Translations under genes and position numbers: made by a program | From: Franconibacter helveticus LMG 23732 | GTDB lineage: Bacteria > Pseudomonadota > Gammaproteobacteria > Enterobacterales > Enterobacteriaceae | Reading direction: 5' to 3' | DNA: 64,000 bases | NCBI RefSeq assembly: GCF_000463115.2 | Contig: NZ_AWFX01000057.1 | Span: 129,241 to 193,240 of the forward strand | Notes under the pieces: model-generated | What the model was told of the DNA's origin: nothing | Databases searched by the model: none | The model's input: only the letters and a program-made list of their open reading frames with translations | In this document: positions 16,550 to 26,456 of the stretch, piece after piece | How positions within the stretch are numbered: position 1 is the stretch's first letter | Layout of the letters: every line of letters starts with the position of its first letter

Positions 16550-17749
16550 TCAGATGCGGTTTTCCGCCAGCGCCTGCGCGCAGGCCCAGGCGCTGGCCCA
16601 CGCCCACTGGAAGTTATAGCCGCCCAACCAGCCGGTGACATCCATGACTTCGCCAATAAAATAGAGTCCCGGCACGTCGCGCGCTTCCATTGTCCGTGAA
16701 GAGAGCGCATGCGTATCCACGCCGCCCAGCGTTACCTCTGCGGTGCGGTAGCCTTCGGTGCCGTTAGGCTGCACGCGCCAGTTTTGCAGGCTCTCTTCCA
16801 GCGCCTGCTGCTCACGACCATTAAGCTGCTTTAGCGTCGTTTCCGGTATCTGTTTGAGTTCCTGTAAACATTCCACTAACCGCTTTGGCAGCAGCATCGC
16901 GAGCGTGTTTTTCAGGCTCTGATTCGGGTGCGCTTCGCGCTGCGCGTTAAGAAACGCGCAAAGGTCAGTATCGGGCAGCAAATTCACCGAAACCCATTCG
17001 CCCGGCAGCCAGTAGCTTGAGATTTGCAGCACCGCCGGCCCGGAAAGCCCACGGTGGGTAAAAAGAATATTTTCACGGAAGGTGACGCCGTTTTCTGCGC
17101 TAACCACAGCGGGCACCGCCACGCCGGACAGCGTCTGCACCTGTTCAAGCAGCGGCTTATGCAGCGTGAAGGGCACAAGGCCCGCGCGGGTCGGCAGGAC
17201 TTTCAGACCGAACTGCTCTGCGACTTTATAACCAAACGGCGTCGCGCCAAGCCCCGGCATGGAAAGCCCGCCAGTGGCGATAACCAGCCTGGGCGTTTTA
17301 ATGTGCGCGCCGTTAAGCTGCAACGTATAGCCGCTGTCGTCACGTTCAATGCTGAGCACTTCCGTGCGCAGGCGCAGCGTAACGTTGCCTTTCTCGCATT
17401 CTTTCATCAGCATATCGACTATCTGCTGCGCGGAGTCGTCGCAAAAAAGTTGCCCGAGGGTTTTCTCATGCCAGGCGATGCCGTGCTTGCCTACCAGATC
17501 GATAAAATCCCACTGGGTATAGCGTGCCAGCGCCGATTTGCAAAAGTGCGGGTTCTCGCTCAGATAGGCCGACGGTTCAACATAGAGGTTGGTGAAGTTG
17601 CAGCGCCCGCCGCCTGACATCAGGATCTTACGTCCCGGCTTTTTACCATTATCCAGCAACAACACCCGGCAGCCCGCCTGCCCGGCCTGGGCCGCACAGA
17701 AAAGCCCCGCTGCGCCCGCCCCGATAATGACGGCATCAAACTGTTCCAC
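16550..17749 (-). CDS. yhiN: HI0933-family flavoprotein YhiN
   Basis: The 399-residue FAD-binding protein has an N-terminal dinucleotide-binding motif VIIGAGAAGLFCAAQAG followed by GKKPGRKILMSGGGRCNFTN, the diagnostic block of the HI0933/TIGR00275 family. The C-terminal GEVMDVTGWLGGYNFQWAWASG-like block binds the flavin ring. The reaction is unknown, although the family is universal among enterobacteria. It is divergent from pitA, as in E. coli, with 228 bp between them. Confidence 0.93.
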   Translation of the reverse strand: MEQFDAVIIGAGAAGLFCAAQAGQAGCRVLLLDNGKKPGRKILMSGGGRCNFTNLYVEPSAYLSENPHFCKSALARYTQWDFIDLVGKHGIAWHEKTLGQLFCDDSAQQIVDMLMKECEKGNVTLRLRTEVLSIERDDSGYTLQLNGAHIKTPRLVIATGGLSMPGLGATPFGYKVAEQFGLKVLPTRAGLVPFTLHKPLLEQVQTLSGVAVPAVVSAENGVTFRENILFTHRGLSGPAVLQISSYWLPGEWVSVNLLPDTDLCAFLNAQREAHPNQSLKNTLAMLLPKRLVECLQELKQIPETTLKQLNGREQQALEESLQNWRVQPNGTEGYRTAEVTLGGVDTHALSSRTMEARDVPGLYFIGEVMDVTGWLGGYNFQWAWASAWACAQALAENRI

Positions 17750-17977
17750 TTACCTTTCCTCTTTCTGACTGGGCCGCGAATTGTAAATATTCGACGCTGG
17801 TCGCACCAGCGTCACACTTGTGTCAAAATTTATCTGATTGAATTTAAAAGTAAAATTATTTTACCTGCCAGAGAGCGGCACGCCGATCCTTAAAAAAAGC
17901 TATATTTCACTTTGCCCGCGCCGCGGTTGTCTTAGATAATGCGCCGCGTTCATGTCCTCAAAATGGCGTAACGTCCT

Positions 17978-19480
17978 ATGCTACATTTGTTTGCCGGGCT
18001 GGATCTGCATACTGGCCTCTTGTTATTACTTGCTCTGGGATTTGTACTGTTTTATGAAGCCATTAATGGCTTCCATGATACGGCAAACGCAGTAGCAACC
18101 GTTATCTACACTCGCGCTATGCGATCGCAACTCGCGGTAGCAATGGCGGCAATCTTCAACTTCCTTGGCGTGTTATTAGGCGGGTTGAGCGTGGCGTATG
18201 CGATTGTGCATATGCTGCCTACCGATCTGCTGCTTAACGTTGGCTCCGCGCACGGTCTGGCAATGGTCTTTTCCATGCTGCTGGCAGCCATCATCTGGAA
18301 CCTGGGCACGTGGTATTTCGGCCTGCCGGCTTCCAGTTCGCATACCCTGATTGGCGCAATCATCGGCATAGGTCTCACCAATGCATTGATGACCGGCACG
18401 TCAGTGGTGGATGCCCTCAACATCCCGAAAGTGATTAACATTTTCGGCTCGCTGATTGTGTCGCCGATTGTCGGTCTGGTCTTTGCGGGCGGGCTGGTGT
18501 TTTTGCTGCGCCGCTACTGGAGCGGCACGAAAAAACGCGCCCGTATCCACCTGACGCCGGCCGAGCGTGAAAAGAAAGACGGCAAGAAAAAGCCGCCGTT
18601 CTGGACGCGTATCGCGCTTATCCTCTCGGCTATCGGCGTGAGTTTTTCTCACGGCGCTAACGACGGTCAGAAAGGCATCGGCCTGATTATGCTGGTGCTG
18701 ATTGGCGTCGCGCCGGCAGGCTTCGTGGTCAACATGAACGCCTCCGGCTACGACATCACCCGCACCCGTGACGCCGTTAACAACGTTGAGACTTACTTCC
18801 AGCAGCACCCGACGGCGATTCGTCAGGTTGCCGGGGTCGACCCGTTGATCCCAACGCCTGAGCAAGTGAACCCGACGGCCAACCCGAAAGAGTTTCATTG
18901 CGACGCCAGCCGCGCCATTATCGCGCTCGATCGCGCTAAAGCGATGCTTGGCAACATCGAAAGCTATGACAAGCTGACGGTTGACCAGCGCAGCCAGCTG
19001 CGCCGCATTATGCTCTGCATCTCCGATACCACGGATAAAGTCGCTAAGCTGCCGGAAACCAGTGCTGATGATAAGCGTCTGCTAAACAAGCTGAAAGGCG
19101 ACATGCTCAGTACCATTGAGTACGCGCCGGTCTGGATTATCATGGCCGTGGCGCTGGCGCTGGGCATTGGTACGATGATTGGCTGGCGTCGCGTGGCGAC
19201 CACTATCGGCGAAAAAATCGGTAAGAAAGGCATGACCTACGCGCAGGGCATGTCGGCGCAGATGACGGCGGCGGTCTCTATCGGCATCGCGAGCTACACC
19301 GGTATGCCGGTTTCAACCACGCACGTCCTCTCTTCTTCGGTCGCAGGCACCATGATTGTGGATGGCGGCGGTTTGCAGCGTAAAACCGTCACCAACATTC
19401 TGATGGCCTGGGTGTTCACCCTGCCCGCGTCGATCGCCCTTTCCGGCGTGTTGTACTGGATAGCGCTGCACTTCGTGTAA
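17978..19480 (+). CDS. pitA: Low-affinity inorganic phosphate / metal-phosphate transporter PitA
   Basis: PitA takes up phosphate as a neutral metal-phosphate complex with protons. The 500-residue protein has the two repeated PiT signatures: [18 protein letters not shown] near the N-terminus and [16 protein letters not shown] in the middle. A long hydrophilic loop with [18 protein letters not shown] separates the repeats, and the C-terminal repeat includes [16 protein letters not shown]. Length and sequence agree with E. coli PitA (499). It is monocistronic with a strong terminator. The upstream AT-rich region (17800-17900) is the likely promoter. Confidence 0.96.
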   Translation: MLHLFAGLDLHTGLLLLLALGFVLFYEAINGFHDTANAVATVIYTRAMRSQLAVAMAAIFNFLGVLLGGLSVAYAIVHMLPTDLLLNVGSAHGLAMVFSMLLAAIIWNLGTWYFGLPASSSHTLIGAIIGIGLTNALMTGTSVVDALNIPKVINIFGSLIVSPIVGLVFAGGLVFLLRRYWSGTKKRARIHLTPAEREKKDGKKKPPFWTRIALILSAIGVSFSHGANDGQKGIGLIMLVLIGVAPAGFVVNMNASGYDITRTRDAVNNVETYFQQHPTAIRQVAGVDPLIPTPEQVNPTANPKEFHCDASRAIIALDRAKAMLGNIESYDKLTVDQRSQLRRIMLCISDTTDKVAKLPETSADDKRLLNKLKGDMLSTIEYAPVWIIMAVALALGIGTMIGWRRVATTIGEKIGKKGMTYAQGMSAQMTAAVSIGIASYTGMPVSTTHVLSSSVAGTMIVDGGGLQRKTVTNILMAWVFTLPASIALSGVLYWIALHFV

Positions 19481-19497
19481 GCGTTTGACGTAAAAAT

Positions 19498-19531
19498 AAA
19501 AAGCGGGTCAGGCAACTGACCCGCTTTTTTT
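19498..19531 (+). terminator. Intrinsic terminator after pitA
   Basis: Stem AAGCGGGTCAG/CTGACCCGCTT (19501-19511 with 19516-19526) with loop GCAA, flanked by A-run and T-run, so it could work in both directions. Confidence 0.92.
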
Positions 19532-19609
19532 ATGCGCGCATGCCGTTTACGCTGACGCCATAACGCAGTACGGGAAGGCTGGCGGGAGCGGTTCCCGCCG
19601 TTTGCCTCT

Positions 19610-19945
19610 TCAATGCCAGATAAGCAGGGCCACCAGGCTCACTACCACCAGGCCGCACAGCGCGCTGGTCAGAATGAATTGCCGGCGCACCCGCTCGCAG
19701 CGGCGGATAAACTCATCGTCGTGATGGTCAAGATAGCGTTGCCAGTAGATGTACCAGACAAGGCGGATTTGTTTGCTGGGCTGGCCGTGGGCGGTAAAAA
19801 ACCCGCCGCCGTCGACATACTGGTAGAGCAAAGGATCGCAACCGCGCAGCACCACCAGCAACGCGCGTAACGACGAGAAGTAGCGCGCCATATTGACGAC
19901 GCAAACCACACACAAAGCCCAGAACAGCGCGACAGTGCTGACCAT
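19610..19945 (-). CDS. uspB: Universal stress protein B (UspB)
   Basis: This 111-residue inner membrane protein has a helix at each end (about 5-22 and 90-109). Its segments [20 protein letters not shown] and [17 protein letters not shown] are nearly identical to E. coli UspB. In E. coli it is induced by RpoS in stationary phase and its loss or overproduction changes ethanol sensitivity; the molecular role is unknown. It is divergent from uspA across 388 bp, the conserved arrangement. Confidence 0.95.
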   Translation of the reverse strand: MVSTVALFWALCVVCVVNMARYFSSLRALLVVLRGCDPLLYQYVDGGGFFTAHGQPSKQIRLVWYIYWQRYLDHHDDEFIRRCERVRRQFILTSALCGLVVVSLVALLIWH

Positions 19946-20333
19946 ACCCCCACCCCCGGCAAATGCTTACGGAGCGAACGCCCCGGATACCCAGTCTGAC
20001 ATTTCAGTAAATGGATGCAGTAAAACCCGCCCGGGCTCACATTTATTCACCCGAACGGCTCATTAAATAGTGTAGGAGATCCGTTCATTTTTTTTCCACA
20101 ACGTTAATCCTTATCAATGCCAGTCGAACTATTTTTCATTTGAATAAGGGTGACCGGCGTCAATTGACGGATAAGCCAGAGCGCTATAAGGTAAAAATAG
20201 CCTCTATAATTGAAGTCCTTACGCTGGAGTCAGCTCCCGCAAGGGTAATACGCAGGACGCCGGCACGCGAACGGCACAGCGAAACCGCCGTTCAGTCCAC
20301 TGGTCATCGACATCTTATGGAAGGAGTAACACT
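19946..20333. other. Divergent uspB-uspA regulatory region
   Basis: The 388 bp between the two start codons hold no convincing reading frame. The uspA side contains an AT-rich part (20075-20150) and a purine-rich GGAAGGAG ribosome binding site at 20319-20326. Promoters for both genes must lie here (sigma-S for uspB and a growth-arrest-induced sigma-70 promoter for uspA in E. coli), but I cannot place the boxes with confidence. Confidence 0.5.
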
Positions 20334-20771
20334 ATGGCTTATCAACATATTCTTATCGCAGTCGACCTGTCGCCGGAAAGCAAAGTGCTGGTTGAAAAAG
20401 CGGTATCCATGGCGCGTCCTTATAACGCGAAAATTTCTCTGATTCATGTCGATGTGAATTACTCCGATCTTTACACCGGCCTTATCGACGTGAACCTTGG
20501 CGATATGCAAAAGCGTATCTCTGAGGAGACCCACAACGCCCTGACGGAACTCTCCACCAACGCAGGCTACCCGATCACCGAGACCCTGAGCGGCAGCGGC
20601 GACTTAGGCCAGGTGCTGGTCGATGCAATTAAAAAATATGACGTCGACCTGGTGGTTTGCGGCCATCACCAGGATTTCTGGAGCAAGCTGATGTCTTCAG
20701 CGCGCCAGCTCATCAACACGGTGCATATCGACATGCTTATCGTACCGCTGCGCGATGAAGAGGACGAATAA
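20334..20771 (+). CDS. uspA: Universal stress protein A (UspA)
   Basis: UspA is the cytoplasmic stress protein made on growth arrest and on damage of many kinds. The 145-residue product starts [23 protein letters not shown] and ends with the typical [31 protein letters not shown]. coli UspA is a dimer without the ATP-binding G-2X-G-9X-G(S/T) loop of some relatives. Here too the corresponding segment [13 protein letters not shown] lacks it. It is preceded by a strong ribosome binding site and followed by an intrinsic terminator shared with the convergent rsmJ. Confidence 0.97.
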   Translation: MAYQHILIAVDLSPESKVLVEKAVSMARPYNAKISLIHVDVNYSDLYTGLIDVNLGDMQKRISEETHNALTELSTNAGYPITETLSGSGDLGQVLVDAIKKYDVDLVVCGHHQDFWSKLMSSARQLINTVHIDMLIVPLRDEEDE

Positions 20772-20783
20772 GCCCTCGCTTAT

Positions 20784-20814
20784 AAAAAAGCCCCGCACAG
20801 CGGGGCTTTTCTTT
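20784..20814. terminator. Bidirectional terminator between uspA and rsmJ
   Basis: Stem AAGCCCCG/CGGGGCTT (20788-20795 with 20801-20808), loop CACAG, with an A-run before and a T-rich tract after. It lies between converging genes and can serve both. Confidence 0.9.
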
Positions 20815-21566
20815 TATTGCGGCGTACCGGGATAGATATCGAACCGGTGCCCTTTTGTTACCACCGCGTTCGGCGTGGCGACATCAGCCAGCGGCGGCGC
20901 ATAGTCGGGGCGCTTTACCACCACACGTTTAGTCGCAAGCCTGCGCGCAGGCGCCAGCAGGCCGTCGGCGTCTTCATCCGGCCCCACCAGCGACTGAAAC
21001 ACCCGCATCTCTTTTTTCACCAGCGCGCTTTTTTGCTTATGAGGAAACATCGGGTCGAGATAAACCACCTGCGGGCGCGGCGTAAGAGTTTCAAGCGAAG
21101 TGAGGCTGGACGCGTGAATAAGCGAGAGACGCTCGCGCAACCAGACGCCGATTTCCGCATCCTCATAACCCCGACGCAGGCCGTCATCCAGCAGCGCCGC
21201 CACCACCGGGTTACGTTCGAGCATACGCACCCGGCAGCCAACAGAGGCGAGCACAAAAGCGTCGCGGCCCAGGCCTGCGGTAGCGTCCACAACGTCAGGC
21301 AGATAATCGCCCTTTACGCCCACCGCTTTCGCCACGGCCTCGCCGCGTCCGCCGCCAAATTTGCGCCGGTGCGCCATCGCCCCGGAGACGAAATCGACAA
21401 AAATGCCGCCAAGCTTGGGTTCGTCGCGCTTGCGCAGCTCCAGATGGTCTGGCGTCATCGCCAGCGCCATCAGGTTATCCGCGTCATGCCGTAAACCCCA
21501 ACGAGCCGCAAGAACAGATAAGGCGCCGTCTCCGGCGCCTGATTCATCAATTAAACAAATGTTCAC
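20814..21566 (-). CDS. rsmJ: 16S rRNA (guanine1516-N2)-methyltransferase RsmJ
   Basis: RsmJ methylates G1516 of 16S rRNA. The 250-residue product matches E. coli RsmJ (YhiQ) throughout: [16 protein letters not shown], the SAM motif [17 protein letters not shown], and catalytic-region [17 protein letters not shown]. The start is GTG at 21566, giving the family N-terminus (M/V)NICLIDE. The longer in-frame extension to 21671 lies inside prlC and has no family resemblance. The gene begins only 7 bp after the prlC stop, so prlC-rsmJ form an operon. Confidence 0.95.
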   Translation of the reverse strand: MNICLIDESGAGDGALSVLAARWGLRHDADNLMALAMTPDHLELRKRDEPKLGGIFVDFVSGAMAHRRKFGGGRGEAVAKAVGVKGDYLPDVVDATAGLGRDAFVLASVGCRVRMLERNPVVAALLDDGLRRGYEDAEIGVWLRERLSLIHASSLTSLETLTPRPQVVYLDPMFPHKQKSALVKKEMRVFQSLVGPDEDADGLLAPARRLATKRVVVKRPDYAPPLADVATPNAVVTKGHRFDIYPGTPQ

Positions 21567-21573
21567 GCGACGG

Positions 21574-23616
21574 TTAGCCTTTAATACCGTAGTGTTCCAG
21601 CATCGCGTCGAGCTGCGGCTCGCGGCCGCGGAATCGTTTGAACAGCTCCATTGGCTCTTCAGAGCCGCCACGGGTCAGGATGTTATCCAGGAATGACTGG
21701 CCGGTTTCGCGGTTGAAAATCCCTTCCTCTTCAAAGCGAGAGAAGGCGTCCGCCGCCAGTACGTCAGCCCACAGATAGCTGTAGTAACCCGCCGCGTAGC
21801 CGCCAGCGAAGATATGGCTGAAAGCGTGCGGGAATCGGCCCCATGATGGGCCCGGCAGCACGGCCACCTGCTTTTTGATTTCGGCGAGCGTTTCCAGCAC
21901 TTTCGCGCCCTGCTCCGGGCTGAACTCGGCATGCAGGCGGAAATCGAACAGGCCGAACTCCAGCTGGCGCAGAATAAACATCGCCGCCTGGTAGTTTTTC
22001 GCCGCCAGCATTTTGTCGAGCAGCGCCTGCGGCAGCGGCTCGCCGGTCTCAAAGTGACCGGAAATAAACGCCAGCGCCTCCGGCTCCCAGCACCAGTTTT
22101 CCATAAACTGGCTCGGCAGCTCGACGGCATCCCACGGCACGCCGCTGATGCCCGCCACCCCTGGGGTTTCGACGCGGGTCAGCATGTGGTGCAGGCCGTG
22201 ACCGAACTCGTGGAACAGTGTGATCACCTCATCGTGGGTGAAGAGCGCAGGTTTACCGTTCACCGGGCGGTTGAAGTTACAGGTCAGGTAAGCCACCGGC
22301 TTTTGCAACGAACCGTCTGCTTTGCGCATCTGGCCGACGCAGTCGTCCATCCATGCCCCGCCGCGTTTGTTTTCACGCGCGTAGAGGTCGAGATAAAAGC
22401 TGCCGCGCAGTTCGTTGTTCTCGTCATACAGCTCGAAGAAACGCACGTCCGGATGCCAGACGTCGATATCTTTACGCTCTTTTGCCGTGATGCCGTAAAT
22501 GCGTTTCACCACCTCAAACAGGCCGCTGACCGCTTTCTGTTCCGGGAAGTAAGGGCGCAGCTGTTCGTCGCTGATGCTGTAAAGGTGCTGCTTCTGTTTT
22601 TCGCTGTAGTAAGCGATATCCCACGGCTGGAGATCTTCCACGCCAAAGTGCTCTTTCGCGAAGGCGCGCAGCTGCGCCAGCTCTTTCTCACCCTGCGGGC
22701 GGGCGCGTTTAGCGAGATCGGTGAGGAAATCGAGCACCTGCTGCGGGTTTTCCGCCATTTTGGTGGCGAGGGATTTTTGCGCGTAGTTCTCAAAGCCCAG
22801 CAGCTCTGCAAGCTCGTGACGCAGCGCGAGAATTTCCGCCATGACTGGGCTGTTATCCCATTTACCGGCGTTTGGCCCCTGGTCGGAGGCGCGGGTGCTG
22901 TAAGCGCGGTACATCTCTTCACGCAGCGGCTGGTTATCGCAATAGGTCATCACCGGCAGGTAGCTTGGAATGTCGAGCGTCAGCAGGAAGCCCTCCTGCT
23001 CTTTGGCTTGCGCCTGCGCTTTTGCCGCCGCCAGCGCGCTCTCCGGCATGCCAGCCAGCTCGGCTTCATCGGTGATCAGCTTCGACCAGCCCATAGTGGC
23101 GTCCAGCACGTTATTGCTGTAGGTCGAGCCCAGCTCAGAAAGGCGCGCGGCGATTTCGCCATAGCGTTTTTGCTTCTCTTTCGGCAGGCCAATGCCGGAA
23201 AGCTCAAAATCTCGCAGGGCGTTATCCACCGCTTTTTTCTGCGCGGTGTCGAGCGCCTGGTAATGCTCCCCGTCGCGCAAATTGCGGTAGGCCTGATAAA
23301 GCCCTTCGTGCTGGCCCACCCAGGTGCTGTATTCAGAGAGCAGCGGCAACGTTTGTTCGTAAGCTTCGCGCAGCTCCGGGCTGTTCTGGACAGAATTAAG
23401 GTGGCTTACCGGCGAGAAAAGGCGTCCCAGCCGGTCGTCCACTTCCGCCAGCGGCTGGCAAAGGTTGTCCCAGGTATAAGGCGCGCCCTGCGCTACCACG
23501 CTTTCCACTTTGGCGCGACAGTCCGCCAGCGCCTGGGTAACGGCGGGCACGACATGTTCAGGCTTAATCGCAGAGAAAGGCGGCAGCTCAAAAGGAGTCA
23601 GTAAAGGATTTGTCAT
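21574..23616 (-). CDS. prlC: Oligopeptidase A (PrlC)
   Basis: This cytoplasmic M3-family zinc metallopeptidase degrades signal peptides after cleavage and other short peptides. It has 680 residues, as in E. coli, with the zinc site HEFGHGLHH (His-Glu-x-x-His) about residue 470 and the downstream ligand Glu in the [13 protein letters not shown] segment. The ATG at 23616 gives the family start [11 protein letters not shown]. Codons further upstream to 23754 run through the promoter and are rejected. It is the first gene of prlC-rsmJ. A heat-shock promoter about 70 bp upstream fits the known sigma-32 control of E. coli prlC. Confidence 0.97.
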   Translation of the reverse strand: MTNPLLTPFELPPFSAIKPEHVVPAVTQALADCRAKVESVVAQGAPYTWDNLCQPLAEVDDRLGRLFSPVSHLNSVQNSPELREAYEQTLPLLSEYSTWVGQHEGLYQAYRNLRDGEHYQALDTAQKKAVDNALRDFELSGIGLPKEKQKRYGEIAARLSELGSTYSNNVLDATMGWSKLITDEAELAGMPESALAAAKAQAQAKEQEGFLLTLDIPSYLPVMTYCDNQPLREEMYRAYSTRASDQGPNAGKWDNSPVMAEILALRHELAELLGFENYAQKSLATKMAENPQQVLDFLTDLAKRARPQGEKELAQLRAFAKEHFGVEDLQPWDIAYYSEKQKQHLYSISDEQLRPYFPEQKAVSGLFEVVKRIYGITAKERKDIDVWHPDVRFFELYDENNELRGSFYLDLYARENKRGGAWMDDCVGQMRKADGSLQKPVAYLTCNFNRPVNGKPALFTHDEVITLFHEFGHGLHHMLTRVETPGVAGISGVPWDAVELPSQFMENWCWEPEALAFISGHFETGEPLPQALLDKMLAAKNYQAAMFILRQLEFGLFDFRLHAEFSPEQGAKVLETLAEIKKQVAVLPGPSWGRFPHAFSHIFAGGYAAGYYSYLWADVLAADAFSRFEEEGIFNRETGQSFLDNILTRGGSEEPMELFKRFRGREPQLDAMLEHYGIKG

Positions 23617-23682
23617 AAGCGCAGTCCTGGTTAAAAAGGTAAGAGAAGCGCATCGTGCGGCGCCCGGTACGTTGTCTGTAGC

Positions 23683-23709
23683 ATGGGGTTTAGTGTAGTT
23701 AATTTCAAT
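23683..23709 (-). promoter_or_regulatory. Sigma-32 type heat-shock promoter of prlC
   Basis: Read leftwards, ATTGAAA (23709-23703) is followed after 14 bp by CCCCATGCT (from 23688). The heat-shock consensus is CTTGAAA, 13-15 bp, CCCCATnTA, so only single positions deviate. It lies about 70 bp upstream of the prlC start. Confidence 0.82.
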
Positions 23710-23754
23710 GGCGCCAGGTGTTCGCAGGTGCTTATTGCTGCGATGCGCCACCAC

Positions 23755-24097
23755 GCCGCGAAAGCCTTGCCAGGCGCAGCCGGATGCATCACCTTCTTCC
23801 CGCCTTAATACTTCTTTTACTTCACAGAGGCGTGATGAAAATAGTTTTAGCGCTGCCGTTAGCGGTGCTCATTATCATTTTTTCATCCACCCCTTCCGGC
23901 AGCGCAACCTGAGTCAAAAACGGCTTGCGGACATGGCAGAAAGAAGCGAGTGAAAAACGCGCTAATCCCAACGCCTGCATGCGCGAACTGACGCTCTTTT
24001 CGCGCTGATATATCAGGAGCGGACGGCGGCAGCGGTAATCCGTTGCGATCTGCGATAAACTATCGCCTGACCTCTTTTATTCCGGAATTCATCCCGC
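23755..24097. other. Divergent prlC-rlmJ intergenic region
   Basis: About 340 bp between prlC and rlmJ, with no assigned gene apart from the tentative 25-codon frame at 23835-23912. Base composition is like the surroundings. The rlmJ promoter presumably lies in its right part (the stretch 24040-24085 contains TTGCGATC and a TATCGCCT-like region), but boxes are not clear. Confidence 0.4.
23835..23912 (+). CDS. Possible 25-residue hydrophobic small protein
   Basis: A short frame reads MKIVLALPLAVLIIIF and then SSTPSGSAT: a single membrane helix or a signal-peptide-like sequence with a polar tail. AGAGG lies 4 nt upstream of the ATG. It is not known from E. coli at this position. The length alone makes it weak, and it could be the remains of a longer secreted protein. 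Reported because translated proteins of this form are often missed. Confidence 0.25.
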   Translation: MKIVLALPLAVLIIIFSSTPSGSAT

Positions 24098-24940
24098 ATG
24101 CTCAGTTATCGCCACAGTTTTCACGCCGGCAACCATGCCGACGTCCTCAAACACACCGTCCAGAGCCTCATCATTGAGTCGCTCAAAGAGAAAGAAAAAC
24201 CTTTCCTTTATCTGGATACTCATGCGGGCGCCGGTCGCTATCAGCTCAGCGGCGAGCATGCCGAACGCACCGGCGAATATCTGGAAGGCATCGCCCGTAT
24301 CTGGCAACAGGACGATCTGCCCGCGGAGCTGGAGCCTTATATCAACGTGGTGCAGCACTTCAACCGCAGCGGACAATTGCGCTATTACCCGGGTTCGCCG
24401 CTGATTGCCCGCCAGCTTTTACGTCCGCAGGACAGCCTGCAATTAACGGAGCTGCATCCGAGCGACTTCCCGCTGTTGCGCGGCGAATTTCAAAAAGATG
24501 AACGCGCCCGCGTGGAGCGCGCCGACGGCTACCAGCAGTTAAAAGCCAAACTGCCGCCGGTTTCCCGCCGTGGGTTAATCCTTATCGATCCGCCTTATGA
24601 AATTAAGACCGATTACCAGGCGGTCGTGAGCGGCATCAACGAAGGCTACAAGCGCTTCGCGACGGGCGTTTACGCGCTGTGGTATCCGGTTGTGCTGCGC
24701 CAGCAGATAAAGCGCATGTTCAACGACCTGGAAGCGACCGGCATCCGCCGCATTCTGCAAATTGAGCTGGCGGTGCGCCCGGACAGCGATCAGCGCGGCA
24801 TGACCGCTTCCGGCATGATCGTTATCAACCCGCCGTGGAAGCTTGAGCAGCAAATGGCGAACGTGCTGCCGTGGCTGCACAAAACGCTGGTGCCGACAGG
24901 CACAGGCCACACCACGCTGAATTGGGTAGTGCCTGAATAA
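24098..24940 (+). CDS. rlmJ: 23S rRNA (adenine2030-N6)-methyltransferase RlmJ
   Basis: RlmJ methylates A2030 of 23S rRNA. The 280-residue product equals E. coli RlmJ (YhiR) in length and closely in sequence: N-terminal MLSYRHSFHAGNHADVLKH, the SAM-binding LDTHAGAGRYQL and the catalytic N6-adenine motif LIDPPYE. It is divergent from prlC and 90 bp before gor, the same order as in E. coli. Confidence 0.96.
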   Translation: MLSYRHSFHAGNHADVLKHTVQSLIIESLKEKEKPFLYLDTHAGAGRYQLSGEHAERTGEYLEGIARIWQQDDLPAELEPYINVVQHFNRSGQLRYYPGSPLIARQLLRPQDSLQLTELHPSDFPLLRGEFQKDERARVERADGYQQLKAKLPPVSRRGLILIDPPYEIKTDYQAVVSGINEGYKRFATGVYALWYPVVLRQQIKRMFNDLEATGIRRILQIELAVRPDSDQRGMTASGMIVINPPWKLEQQMANVLPWLHKTLVPTGTGHTTLNWVVPE

Positions 24941-25030
24941 AAAAGGTTGCTTATTGCAACCATAGGCGCAAGCCAGACGCGCAAGGCGTACACTTAGCTA
25001 ACTTTTTCGACGCAATTCAAGGAAACGGCC

Positions 25031-26383
25031 ATGAGCAGACACTATGACTACCTCGCTATCGGCGGCGGCAGCGGCGGCATCGCATCCATTAACCGGGCGG
25101 CCATGTATGGCCAGAAATGCGCGCTAATCGAAGCGAAAGCGCTCGGCGGCACCTGCGTTAACGTCGGCTGCGTGCCGAAAAAGGTCATGTGGCACGCGGC
25201 GCAAATCGCGGAGGCTATTCATCTCTACGGTCCCGATTACGGCTTTGATACCACCGTCAACCATTTCGACTGGCAGAAGCTGGTTAACAGCCGCACTGCT
25301 TATATCGATCGCATTCATACCTCTTATGAGAATGTGCTGGGTAAAAACAATGTGGATGTGATAAACGGCTTCGCCCGTTTTGTCGATGCGCACACGGTTG
25401 AGGTAAATGGCGAGACGATCACGGCCGATCACATCCTGATCGCCACCGGCGGTCGTCCGGTGCAGCCAAACATTCCGGGCGCGGAATATGGCATTGATTC
25501 AGACGGCTTCTTTGAACTGGCGGAGATGCCGAAACGCGTCGCCGTGGTGGGCGCCGGGTATATTGCCGTGGAAATTGCGGGCGTCGTTAACGCGCTGGGC
25601 GCCGAAACGCACCTGTTTGTACGCAAACACGCGCCGCTGCGCACCTTCGACCCTATGATTTCCGAAACGCTGGTTGAAATTATGCAGGCGGAAGGCCCGC
25701 ATCTGCACACCCACGCCACGCCGAAAGCGGTAATCAAAAACAGCGACGGCAGCCTGACGCTGGAACTGGAAGAGGGCCATTCGCAGACCGTGGATTGTTT
25801 GATCTGGGCGATTGGCCGCGAGCCGTCGAACGATAATTTCAACCTCGCGGTAACGGGCGTTAAAACCGACGAAAAAGGCTATATCGTTGTTGATAAGTTC
25901 CAGAACACCAGCGTGCCGGGCATTTACGCCGTGGGCGACAACACAGGCGCGGTGGAATTAACCCCGGTGGCCGTGGCCGCAGGCCGTCGTCTTTCCGAAC
26001 GCCTGTTTAACAACAAGCCGCAAGAGCATCTGGACTACAGCAACATTCCGACCGTGGTGTTCAGCCATCCGCCCATCGGCACCGTTGGGCTTACCGAGCC
26101 GCAGGCGCGCGAGCAGTATGGCGATGAAAACGTGAAGGTTTATAAATCGTCCTTTACCGCCATGTATACCGCCGTCACCTCTCACCGCCAGCCGTGCCGT
26201 ATGAAGCTGGTCTGCGTGGGCGAAGAGGAGAAAATCGTCGGTATTCACGGCATCGGCTTTGGCATGGACGAGATGTTGCAGGGCTTTGCCGTGGCGCTGA
26301 AGATGGGCGCAACGAAGAAAGATTTCGATAACACCGTCGCCATTCACCCGACCGCTGCGGAAGAGTTCGTTACCATGCGTTAA
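25031..26383 (+). CDS. gor: Glutathione reductase
   Basis: Gor is the NADPH-dependent flavoenzyme that keeps cytoplasmic glutathione reduced. It has 450 residues with FAD-binding GGGSGGIAS, redox-active Cys42 and Cys47 in [13 protein letters not shown], the NADPH-binding [12 protein letters not shown], and the catalytic His439 in HPTAAEE, all at E. coli positions. AAGGAAACGGCC precedes the ATG. A strong terminator follows. In E. coli gor is followed by the ars and acid-resistance genes; here a TonB receptor on the other strand begins the accessory segment. Confidence 0.98.
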   Translation: MSRHYDYLAIGGGSGGIASINRAAMYGQKCALIEAKALGGTCVNVGCVPKKVMWHAAQIAEAIHLYGPDYGFDTTVNHFDWQKLVNSRTAYIDRIHTSYENVLGKNNVDVINGFARFVDAHTVEVNGETITADHILIATGGRPVQPNIPGAEYGIDSDGFFELAEMPKRVAVVGAGYIAVEIAGVVNALGAETHLFVRKHAPLRTFDPMISETLVEIMQAEGPHLHTHATPKAVIKNSDGSLTLELEEGHSQTVDCLIWAIGREPSNDNFNLAVTGVKTDEKGYIVVDKFQNTSVPGIYAVGDNTGAVELTPVAVAAGRRLSERLFNNKPQEHLDYSNIPTVVFSHPPIGTVGLTEPQAREQYGDENVKVYKSSFTAMYTAVTSHRQPCRMKLVCVGEEEKIVGIHGIGFGMDEMLQGFAVALKMGATKKDFDNTVAIHPTAAEEFVTMR

Positions 26384-26404
26384 GCGTGAACGCGGTTTTG
26401 AATC

Positions 26405-26434
26405 AGGCTAAGAGCAGCGCTCTTAGCCTTTTTT
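26405..26434 (+). terminator. Intrinsic terminator after gor
   Basis: Stem AGGCTAAGAGC/GCTCTTAGCCT (26405-26415 with 26419-26429), 3-nt loop, then five T. Confidence 0.93.
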
Positions 26435-26456
26435 ATGGGTGTGAAATCCAGGGCTA

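Noticed and set aside
21931..23604. 557-codon frame antisense to prlC
   Set aside because: Composition is His/Arg/Gln-rich, typical of the complement of a GC-rich real gene. prlC is certain on the other strand.
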